The notes under the pieces were generated by a model that ran no database searches, was not told the origin of the DNA, and saw nothing but the letters and a program-made list of their open reading frames with translations. Below, one piece after another: positions 1 through 5,611 of a stretch of 6,341 bases of DNA (position 1 is its first letter; each line of letters starts with the position of its first letter). The DNA comes from Lysobacterales bacterium (GTDB lineage Bacteria > Pseudomonadota > Gammaproteobacteria > Xanthomonadales > Rhodanobacteraceae). A program made the translations under genes and the position numbers. Location: the NCBI GenBank assembly GCA_013298265.1, contig JAAFHE010000246.1, positions 1 to 6,341 of the forward strand, in the 5' to 3' direction.

Positions 1-133
1 AGAAACTCCGGATGGGATTCGCTGCGAAATCAGGAACGGCGAAGAGACGTGTCGCATTGGGGCGACTAGGGGCAACGACGTCTCGCGGCGAAAGACACAG
101 GAATTCCCGGAAATTTGTGGGTTGGTGCGCCAG

Positions 134-146
134 GCCCGGACCGGGC
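134..146. repeat. Short GC-rich inverted repeat in the leader
   Basis: The sequence GCCCGG-A-CCGGGC is a perfect inverted repeat with 6-base arms around a single A, about 40 bases upstream of the propeller start codon. The one-base spacer is too short for a good RNA hairpin, so a protein-binding operator is the more natural reading if it has a role. In GC-rich DNA it may equally be chance. Confidence 0.3.
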
Positions 147-173
147 TCTCGCATTCCCGATCTCAACACCAGA

Positions 174-177
174 GGAG
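174..177 (+). promoter_or_regulatory. Ribosome binding site deciding the NHL gene start
   Basis: GGAG, within AGAGGAG, sits six bases before the ATG at 184. It supports that ATG over an in-frame upstream candidate at 115. The upstream candidate would also add about 23 residues ahead of what is otherwise a normal signal peptide. Confidence 0.8.
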
Positions 178-183
178 AACACC

Positions 184-1194
184 ATGGCAATGCACAAGCA
201 TACGAATCGAAGCGGGCTGGCACGCATCGGCTTGGTCCTCCTTGCAGGCGTACTTGCCGGCGCTGCGATGTCCGCCGCGTACGCGACCGGCGAAAAGCCG
301 GTGCTCGACTATCTGTACGGCTGGGGTGAGCCCGGTACTGGTACCGGCAAGTTTCGCGCGGTTCGCGGCATCGTTGCGTACAACCGCAAGGACAGCAATC
401 GCGAAATCATTGTCGTCGCTGATGGTGGCGCCGACATGCTGCGTGCCTACACCTGGGACATGATGTTCATCGACAAGTGGGGCAAGGCGGGCGACAAGCC
501 CGGCGAGTTCCGCGAACCGCGCGGCGTCGCGATCGACGCTTCCGGTCATGTGATCGTCGCCGACGCACTGAATCACCGCATCCAGAAGACCGCCGTGGGC
601 ACAACGAGCTTCCTTGAAAGGCCCGGCGAGCCGATTCTTTCATTCGGCAAGCGTGGCAAGGGCAACGGCGAGTTCGATACACCCACGGGCGTGGCGGTGG
701 ATGCTGCCGGCAACATCCTCGTCGTTGATACCGACAATCACCGCGTGCAGGTGTTTGACCCGCAGGGGAAGTTCCTCTCGAGCTTCGGCAAGCGCGGCAA
801 CGGCAACGGTGAGTTCTACCGGCCTAGCCATTTGCTGCTTGACCCGAACGGTCGCATCTATGTTTCCGACACAGGCAACAATCGCATTCAGATCTTCGAT
901 GCCAAAGGCAAATATGTATCGTCGTTCGGTTCTGTCGGTTCGGCGCCTGGCCTGTTCGCTGAACCCAAGGGCATCGCGCTCGACAAGGCGGGCAATCTCT
1001 GGGTCGTCGATCGGCGCAATCATCGCCTGCAGAAGTTCGGCCCGGACGGCCGCTTCGTCGGCGTGTTCGGCAAGCAGGGTGCAGCAAAAGGCGAGTTCTC
1101 GTTTCCCGAGGACATGACGTTCGACGGTAGCGGCCGGCTGTACGTCACCGACGGAATGAACGGGCGTATCCAGGTCTTCAAGCCCGCCTCGTGA
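184..1194 (+). CDS. Secreted NHL-repeat six-bladed beta-propeller protein
   Basis: The protein has 336 residues. Residues 1-34 look like a Sec signal peptide: a basic start (H-K-H...R), a hydrophobic core at about 15-32, and an Ala-Tyr-Ala site before Thr35. The mature part is almost entirely NHL repeats. Blades start near residues 56 (degenerate), 107, 162, 209, 256 and 303, and most follow the pattern G-E-F-x-x-P-x-G-(V/I)-A-(V/L)-D...G-x-(I/L)-x-V-x-D...N-(H/N/G)-R-(I/L/V)-Q. Spacing is 47 residues in the regular part; blade 2 carries a short insertion around 137-150. The N-terminal strand (about 39-48) resembles the outer strand of the other blades and could close the ring with blade 6. 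There are no cysteines and no catalytic signature such as that of the amidating lyases. The family mainly binds proteins or ligands. Its stop overlaps the start of the RND gene, so a role as that transporter's periplasmic partner is inferred. Exact function is unknown. Confidence 0.92.
   Translation: MAMHKHTNRSGLARIGLVLLAGVLAGAAMSAAYATGEKPVLDYLYGWGEPGTGTGKFRAVRGIVAYNRKDSNREIIVVADGGADMLRAYTWDMMFIDKWGKAGDKPGEFREPRGVAIDASGHVIVADALNHRIQKTAVGTTSFLERPGEPILSFGKRGKGNGEFDTPTGVAVDAAGNILVVDTDNHRVQVFDPQGKFLSSFGKRGNGNGEFYRPSHLLLDPNGRIYVSDTGNNRIQIFDAKGKYVSSFGSVGSAPGLFAEPKGIALDKAGNLWVVDRRNHRLQKFGPDGRFVGVFGKQGAAKGEFSFPEDMTFDGSGRLYVTDGMNGRIQVFKPAS
643..816 (+). repeat. Near-identical 33-base direct repeats within the propeller gene
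   Basis: Bases 643-675 and 784-816 match at 30 of 33 positions and lie exactly 141 bases (47 codons) apart, one blade unit. Both encode S-F-G-K-R-G-x-G-N-G-E-F with the preceding Ser. They mark the junctions between blades 2/3 and 3/4 and suggest that the propeller grew by in-frame blade duplication, or that sequences were homogenised between blades. Confidence 0.75.
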
Positions 1195-3557
1195 ACGACG
1201 AGGGCGACACGCACGACCGGTCCGCGGCATGGGTCCGTGCTGTCGCCGCGCTGGTACGCGTGTGTGTCGCCCACTACCGGCTGTCGATCAGTGTTGCGTT
1301 GGTGCTGATGCTGATCGCCGCACCGGGCATTGTGCGGCTCAACCTGCAGCTCGACGGTCACGCCCTGGTGCCGCCGGACGATCCGGCGGTCGCCATCGAT
1401 AGCTCGATACGGACGACCTTCCAGCAATGGGACCCCATCGTCGTCTTCGTGGAGGCGCCAGGACCCGGGCGCATCCTCGATCCGCAGTCGCTGAACCTGC
1501 TCAACGAACTGACGCTGGAGGTCTTCGACTACGACGATCTGGAACTGCGCAATCTCATGAGCCTCGCGTCCGAAGGGCGCGACCGCATCGCGTCGATGGA
1601 CTATTCGCCGTATCTGTTGCCGCTGCCGCACACGCAGCAGGAGATTGCCGCGCTGCGCGCCGACATCGACGCGGTGCCGCTGCTCAAGGGTACGCTCGTC
1701 GCACCTGACTACTCTGGTGCGTCCTTGCTGGTGCAAATTCCGCCTGGCGTCGATCGCCAGGCGCTGTATCGCAAGATACTCGCGACGGTCGACGGCTTGG
1801 ATGCCGGCGAGAATCGCATCCACGTAGTCGGCGCGCCGGTCGCGGAAAGTCAGCTCGGCGAGCATCTGCTCGGCGATCTGGCACGCCTGCTGCCGCTCTC
1901 CGGCGTGCTGTTCGCGGCAGCGCTGTGGCTCGCGTTCCGTCGCACCGCGGCCATTGGCGTGGTGATGGCGCACGTCGGTGCGTGCCTCGTATTCACCTTC
2001 GGCCTGATGGGATGGAGCGGTCAGCCGGTGTTCATCACGACGGCAATCCTGCCCGTCGTGTTGTGCACGATGGCCATTGCCAGCGAAGTGCACTTGCTCG
2101 CCGCAGCGCAGCGGCGGTTGCGAGAGCGCAACCGTGATGACGCCGTCAACGCGGCGTTCGCCGGCGCGGTGATCGCAGCCATGTGGCGGCCGCTGTCGCT
2201 GACCGTGCTGACCACGGCCATCGGCTTCGGCTCGTTCGTGCTGTCGGACCTGCCGCCGGTGCGTGCGTTCGGCTGGTGGGCAACGGTAGGCACACTGTTC
2301 TCGCTGGCCTGGTCGCTGTGCGTGACGCCGGCGCTGTACCGGGCGGTCGGCTCGGCTCGGCTGGTGCGTGCGGGCGACGGACCTACGCTGACGGATGCCG
2401 CCATGGTAATCGTGCAGCGCGGCGTGAGATCGCGCTGGACACTGCCCGTCGCAGCGGTGCTGTTCGCACTGCTCGTTGCCGGCGTTTTCCGGCTGCAGGT
2501 GCAGGACGGCTGGATCACCGCATTCGCGCCGGCCAGCGCGTTCCGCCAGAGCGTCGAGCGCGTGAACCGCTCGCTGCTCGGCACACATGTGCTGCTCGTG
2601 GAACTCGACTTCAGCAGCCGGCCGGCCAGCGCCGTGCCGGCGTTGCACGACGCGGCGGTGATCAATGCCGTGGGCCGTTTCGAGTCCCGTCTGCGCGCGA
2701 TCGATGGCACCGGCGGTGTGCTCGGCCCCCACAGCCAGCTTTCGGCGACGCGCTTTCTGGTGACCGGACGTGCCGTCGGCAGCGCGGAAATCGGCGCGGA
2801 CACACCGGCACAGCTGCGGCGACTGTGGCGCCGGATGGAGTTCGCGCGTGGCAAGCATCGACGTCAGGACGTCGCAGACGACACGATGCAGCGCGGCCTG
2901 GTGACGATATTCCTCAAGAATGCGAACTATCAGCAGACGGCCGGCATCCTGACGCAGACACGGGCCGCGGCTGCCGACCTGCTCGCGCCGCTGGGCGGAC
3001 AGGTGCGCTTCGGCGGCGACGTGGCCGTGAGTCAGGCTGCGATTGCCGCCAACGTGCGCGGCCAGCTCACGTCAGTAGCGTTCGGCATCGTCAGCCTGTT
3101 CGGCTTTCTGCTGCTGGTATTGCGTCGGGTTTCGGTCACCGTATTCGCCGTCGTGCCGGTCCTCGTCGCGTGCGCGGCGGTGCTTGGCGCGATGGGTTGG
3201 GCCGGTGTGCCGATCGGCATTGCGACCTCGATGTTCATCGCCATCACGCTCGGCATTGGCGTCGACTTTCCGCTGCACCTGATAGAACGCATCGACCGCG
3301 AGCGTGCGGCCGGTGCAGTTGATCCGGTTGCGCGCGCGCGTGCCGCGGTGGGTCCGGCGATCATCATCGACAGCGCGGTGGTCGGCATGGGCTTCGGCCT
3401 GCTCGCACTGTCGCAGGTGCCGGCGAACGCGCAGCTCGGCGCGCTGGTTGCGTTGTCGGTGCTGGCGAGCAGCGCCTGCACATTGCTGCTCGCGCGTGAT
3501 CGCGTGACCTACGATGCGGGCGAGCTTGCGCAGGCGACTGCGCCGAAACCGGCGTAA
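1191..3557 (+). CDS. RND/MMPL-family inner-membrane transporter
   Basis: The protein has 788 residues with the duplicated RND layout. One membrane helix (about 32-50) is followed by a large periplasmic domain (51-231) and five helices (about 232-249, 253-272, 280-304, 328-351, 358-385). This is repeated as one helix (416-434), a second periplasmic domain (435-623) and five helices (624-643, 647-667, 674-697, 724-742, 748-768). The second half carries the family motif G-I-G-V-D-F with Asp692, followed by H-L-I-E-R; the first half has A-I-A-S-E-V-H-L with Glu299 at the equivalent place. At under 800 residues it is closer to the MMPL/hopanoid-exporter type (COG1033-like) than to the roughly 1000-residue AcrB drug pumps. 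Such proteins use the proton gradient to move lipids or other hydrophobic molecules; this substrate is unknown. The GTG start overlaps the preceding stop as GTGA and lacks a good ribosome site, so translational coupling is likely. The next in-frame GTG, at 1260, would still keep helix 1. Confidence 0.9.
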   Translation: MNDEGDTHDRSAAWVRAVAALVRVCVAHYRLSISVALVLMLIAAPGIVRLNLQLDGHALVPPDDPAVAIDSSIRTTFQQWDPIVVFVEAPGPGRILDPQSLNLLNELTLEVFDYDDLELRNLMSLASEGRDRIASMDYSPYLLPLPHTQQEIAALRADIDAVPLLKGTLVAPDYSGASLLVQIPPGVDRQALYRKILATVDGLDAGENRIHVVGAPVAESQLGEHLLGDLARLLPLSGVLFAAALWLAFRRTAAIGVVMAHVGACLVFTFGLMGWSGQPVFITTAILPVVLCTMAIASEVHLLAAAQRRLRERNRDDAVNAAFAGAVIAAMWRPLSLTVLTTAIGFGSFVLSDLPPVRAFGWWATVGTLFSLAWSLCVTPALYRAVGSARLVRAGDGPTLTDAAMVIVQRGVRSRWTLPVAAVLFALLVAGVFRLQVQDGWITAFAPASAFRQSVERVNRSLLGTHVLLVELDFSSRPASAVPALHDAAVINAVGRFESRLRAIDGTGGVLGPHSQLSATRFLVTGRAVGSAEIGADTPAQLRRLWRRMEFARGKHRRQDVADDTMQRGLVTIFLKNANYQQTAGILTQTRAAAADLLAPLGGQVRFGGDVAVSQAAIAANVRGQLTSVAFGIVSLFGFLLLVLRRVSVTVFAVVPVLVACAAVLGAMGWAGVPIGIATSMFIAITLGIGVDFPLHLIERIDRERAAGAVDPVARARAAVGPAIIIDSAVVGMGFGLLALSQVPANAQLGALVALSVLASSACTLLLARDRVTYDAGELAQATAPKPA

Positions 3558-3646
3558 GACCCGCGGCCCGCAACGCTCGGATCGAGAGTGACTGACGCGT
3601 TCTGGTCGCGCGGGGAGCTTGTCTGCGCTTCGGCCTCTAGCTTCGG

Positions 3647-3670
3647 CACAGGCTTCACGGCGAAGCCGTG
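3647..3670. terminator. Candidate hairpin downstream of the RND gene
   Basis: GGCTTC (3651-3656) pairs with GAAGCC (3662-3667) around a five-base loop ACGGC. The stem extends past one bulged A by CAC (3647-3649) with GTG (3668-3670). No T-run follows on either strand, so it is not a classical intrinsic terminator. It may pause polymerase or protect a 3' end. Confidence 0.3.
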
Positions 3671-3743
3671 TCCCGCAGCCTCCGCTCTTTCACCATTCAC
3701 GCCCGTTTCTTCGGTTGTGGAAGGCGGGGCTGTTTCAGCTGCC

Positions 3744-3771
3744 GATCGCCGCGCGAACTTCCGCGGCGATC
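3744..3771. terminator. Candidate bidirectional terminator hairpin with perfect 10-base arms
   Basis: GATCGCCGCG (3744-3753) and CGCGGCGATC (3762-3771) are exact reverse complements around an 8-base loop. The hairpin lies 16 bases past the stop codon of the minus-strand binding-protein gene and would form in transcripts from either side. Neither flank has a clean T-run (AGTTCTCC follows on the plus strand), so efficient rho-independent termination is uncertain. It is the strongest secondary structure in the gap. Confidence 0.45.
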
Positions 3772-3787
3772 AGTTCTCCGCACCGCG

Positions 3788-4843
3788 TCAGTTCTTGCCC
3801 GGCGCCTCGACGGCGGCGACATCGAGTGTGCGTGCGGCGATATCGCGAGGGATGAAGCGACGGTCGACGAGATCCGACATGGCAATCGGCTTGCTCAGGA
3901 TGCCTGCGTCGATCGCCATGTCGTGGATGCGCTGAAGGTCCTCGTCGGTCGGTGTCAGCATGCGATAGCTGACGCGGTCGGGCGGGCGCGTCAGTACATG
4001 GCGCACGACAGCCTCGTCCTGCCGGAAATACGGTGCGGCGACCTTGGCGGCTTCCAGGCGGTGCGTTTCGGCCCATTCGCCGCTCTCGGCGATGCCGCGC
4101 ACGAGATCGGCCACCACGTTCGGCCGCCGCTCGATCAGGCGCTCGTGCACCACCAGCGCGCAGGAAATGAAGCCCGGCCAGATGTCCTTGGCGTGATACA
4201 GGATGCGGCCATCGCCATTCAATTCTGCGCGTGCGGCGAACGGCTCGCCGACGAAGTACGCGTCGATCGCACGGGCCGACAATGCGCCGGGCATGTCCGG
4301 TGGCGCCATCTCGATGAACGCAATCTCCTTCGGGTCGACGCCCTGATCCTTCATCAGCTTGCGGATGACGAGATGCTGATTGCTGTATTTGCTCGGTATG
4401 GCGAAGCGGCGGCCGCGCAGGTCGCGCAGATCCTTGATGTCGAGGTCCGGCCTTACCATCACGGTCGAGCCGTCGCGATGGCCCAGATAGACGATCTTCA
4501 CCGGCACGCCCTGTTCGCGCAGCCTCATCGCGAGCGGCACGATCATGAAGGTGGCCTCGATGCGTCCGCTCTTGAGGCTTTCCACCACGGTAGGGAAGTC
4601 AGTGAAACGCTGCGAGTCGTAGCGGAATTCCTTGCTGGTGCGCGAGGCGTAGGCCGTGACCGGGCACGTGAGGTGGCAGGTGACGGGCAGAAAGCCGACC
4701 GCGAGGTGCTCTCGTGCACGCTCCGCCAGGGTTTCCTGATACGCGTCGTTCCAGAGGTTCCAGGGCTGGTAGCGCGCGAGCGTCAGCCCCGTGAGGAACG
4801 CGAGCGTTCCAACAGTCCAGACCACGATCGGTCGACGGCGCAT
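3788..4843 (-). CDS. ABC transporter substrate-binding protein, NrtA/SsuA/NMT1-like
   Basis: The protein has 351 residues. A basic start (M-R-R-R) and a hydrophobic segment (about 6-23) direct it to the membrane or periplasm. There is no lipobox and no clean Ala-x-Ala cleavage site, so it may stay anchored. The binding domain begins near residue 47 (L-A-V-G-F-L-P). It shows features of the nitrate/sulfonate/bicarbonate/taurine group (COG0715 type): a stretch scoring local binding sites at 84-104, G-V-P-V-K-I-V near 112-118, D-L-R-G-R-R-F-A-I-P at 141-150, A-P-P-D-M-P at 180-185, and Y-F-V-G-E-P-F at 196-202. The last resembles the G-E-P of nitrate and bicarbonate binders more than the W-E-P common in sulfonate binders. 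Oddly, Cys56-His57-x-x-Cys60 sits right after the first strand; the only other cysteine is Cys228. It is the last gene of the ABC unit, 18 bases after the ATPase stop. The ligand is not assignable. Confidence 0.88.
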   Translation of the reverse strand: MRRRPIVVWTVGTLAFLTGLTLARYQPWNLWNDAYQETLAERAREHLAVGFLPVTCHLTCPVTAYASRTSKEFRYDSQRFTDFPTVVESLKSGRIEATFMIVPLAMRLREQGVPVKIVYLGHRDGSTVMVRPDLDIKDLRDLRGRRFAIPSKYSNQHLVIRKLMKDQGVDPKEIAFIEMAPPDMPGALSARAIDAYFVGEPFAARAELNGDGRILYHAKDIWPGFISCALVVHERLIERRPNVVADLVRGIAESGEWAETHRLEAAKVAAPYFRQDEAVVRHVLTRPPDRVSYRMLTPTDEDLQRIHDMAIDAGILSKPIAMSDLVDRRFIPRDIAARTLDVAAVEAPGKN

Positions 4844-4849
4844 GATGTG

Positions 4850-4854
4850 CCTCC
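4850..4854 (-). promoter_or_regulatory. Ribosome binding site of the substrate-binding protein gene
   Basis: On the minus strand GGAGG lies six bases before the ATG ending at 4843, inside the 18-base gap after the ATPase stop. This near-perfect site fixes the start. It also suggests that the binding protein is translated strongly on its own, as expected for a component needed in excess over the membrane complex. Confidence 0.8.
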
Positions 4855-4861
4855 GGATTCG

Positions 4862-5611
4862 TCAGGCTTGTTCGGCCGCCACCGGCGTTTCGCCGGTGGC
4901 GTCGAGATTGAGTACCGACAGCAGCTCGCTGACGGCGTGTGTCACTTCCTGCTGCGTGACGCGGCGCGGTCGCGCCGCGGCGATGTCGAGCTGCTTCCAG
5001 ATGCGCGATGGCCGGCGGCTCAGCAGGATCACGCGGTCGGCGAGCTGCGCGGCTTCCTCGATGTCATGTGTCACGAGCACCACGGTACGCGGCATCTTGT
5101 GCAGCAGGCGCACCAGTTCATGGCGCATGTGCAGTCGCGTCATGTAGTCGAGCGCCGAGAACGGCTCGTCCATCAGCAGCGTCTCGGCCCGGCTCACCAG
5201 TGCGCGAGCAAGCTCCGTACGCTGACGCATGCCGCCGGACAGGTGATGCGGATAGAAGCTGGCGAAATCCGTCAGGCCGACGAGCGCGATGGCTTCCTCA
5301 AGCTGTGTCTCCCGCAGCGCCGGGTTGTGGACGTGACGCAGGCCGAGCGCCACGTTCTCGGCAACCGTGAGCCACGGAAACAGGCCGTCCTTCTGATACA
5401 CCGTGCGCAAGGTGCCATGGCGCACGATCGTGCCTGTCGTCGGCGCGATATGCCCCGAGAGCAGATTGAGCAGCGTGGTCTTGCCGCAGCCGGAGGGGCC
5501 GACGATCGCCACGATCTCGCCCTGCAGGATCGTGAGGTCGATGTCGCTCAGCACTTCCATGCTGCCGAACGCGTGAGACACACCACGCGCCTCGATCAGC
5601 TTAGCGGTCAT
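4862..5611 (-). CDS. ABC transporter ATP-binding protein, nitrate/sulfonate/taurine importer type
   Basis: The protein has 249 residues, a normal length for SsuB/TauB/NrtD-type ATPases. All nucleotide-binding elements are present and intact: Walker A G-P-S-G-C-G-K-T-T (38-46), Q-loop Gln73 in Y-Q-K-D-G-L-F-P-W, signature L-S-G-G-M-R-Q-R (124-131), Walker B L-L-M-D-E-P (145-150) with catalytic Glu149, D-loop S-A-L-D (152-155) and H-loop His182 in V-T-H-D. The L-F-P-W-L-T-V segment after the Q-loop is typical of this importer subfamily. The C-terminal tail (about 212-249) is short and carries no recognisable regulatory domain. The protein would power uptake from the cytoplasmic face of the adjacent permease. 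Its ATG lies inside the 3' end of the permease gene (11-base overlap). A GAGG site (5619-5622, minus strand) sits seven bases before it, so start and coupling are well supported. Confidence 0.95.
   Translation of the reverse strand: MTAKLIEARGVSHAFGSMEVLSDIDLTILQGEIVAIVGPSGCGKTTLLNLLSGHIAPTTGTIVRHGTLRTVYQKDGLFPWLTVAENVALGLRHVHNPALRETQLEEAIALVGLTDFASFYPHHLSGGMRQRTELARALVSRAETLLMDEPFSALDYMTRLHMRHELVRLLHKMPRTVVLVTHDIEEAAQLADRVILLSRRPSRIWKQLDIAAARPRRVTQQEVTHAVSELLSVLNLDATGETPVAAEQA

Larger units (their letters stand above)
1..183 (+). other. Leader region upstream of the NHL-RND unit, no gene recognised
   Basis: No recognisable gene end is visible here. One reading frame is open from the window edge, but its translation has no family resemblance and runs out of frame into the propeller gene. 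The stretch presumably carries the promoter and 5' untranslated leader of the NHL-RND unit. I could not find a -35/-10 pair good enough to annotate. It contains a short GC-rich inverted repeat (134-146) and the ribosome binding site of the first gene. Confidence 0.5.
3558..3787. other. Intergenic region between convergent units
   Basis: No convincing gene is present in these 230 bases. Short open frames exist on both strands, but they lack ribosome sites and family resemblance, and they run into neighbouring genes out of frame. The region contains two hairpin-forming sequences (3647-3670 and 3744-3771) and two copies of GCTTCGGC (3627-3634 and 3640-3647), 13 bases apart. As both flanking genes are transcribed toward it, it is the expected site of transcription termination for both units. 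Confidence 0.7.

Noticed and set aside
12..329. 105-residue plus-strand frame at the window start
   Set aside because: It is Arg-rich, overlaps the propeller's signal peptide in another frame, and shows no family resemblance.
2021..2854. 277-residue minus-strand frame inside the RND gene
   Set aside because: It is a Ser/Thr/Arg/Ala-rich shadow in a second antisense frame, with no ribosome site or recognisable domain.
1020..2858. 612-residue open frame on the minus strand opposite the NHL and RND genes
   Set aside because: Its translation is dominated by Arg, His, Gln and Ala with no membrane or domain pattern. This is the typical mirror of a GC-rich gene, and the plus-strand RND protein is convincing over the same bases.
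2183..3322. 379-residue plus-strand frame overlapping the RND gene
   Set aside because: It lies wholly within the RND gene in another frame. It is Arg/Gly/Ala-rich with no hydrophobic segments, and the RND frame explains the sequence.
3541..3554. Small hairpin CGCCG-AAAC-CGGCG at the end of the RND coding sequence
   Set aside because: A 5-base stem inside coding sequence without a following T-run is common by chance in GC-rich DNA.
3509..3700. 63-residue minus-strand frame across the gap and the end of the RND gene
   Set aside because: It has no ribosome site or recognisable family, and it overlaps the RND 3' end in antisense. It is likely non-coding.
3588..3935. 115-residue plus-strand frame starting in the gap
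   Set aside because: It starts at GTG without a ribosome site and runs antisense into the binding-protein gene. Its composition shows no domain.
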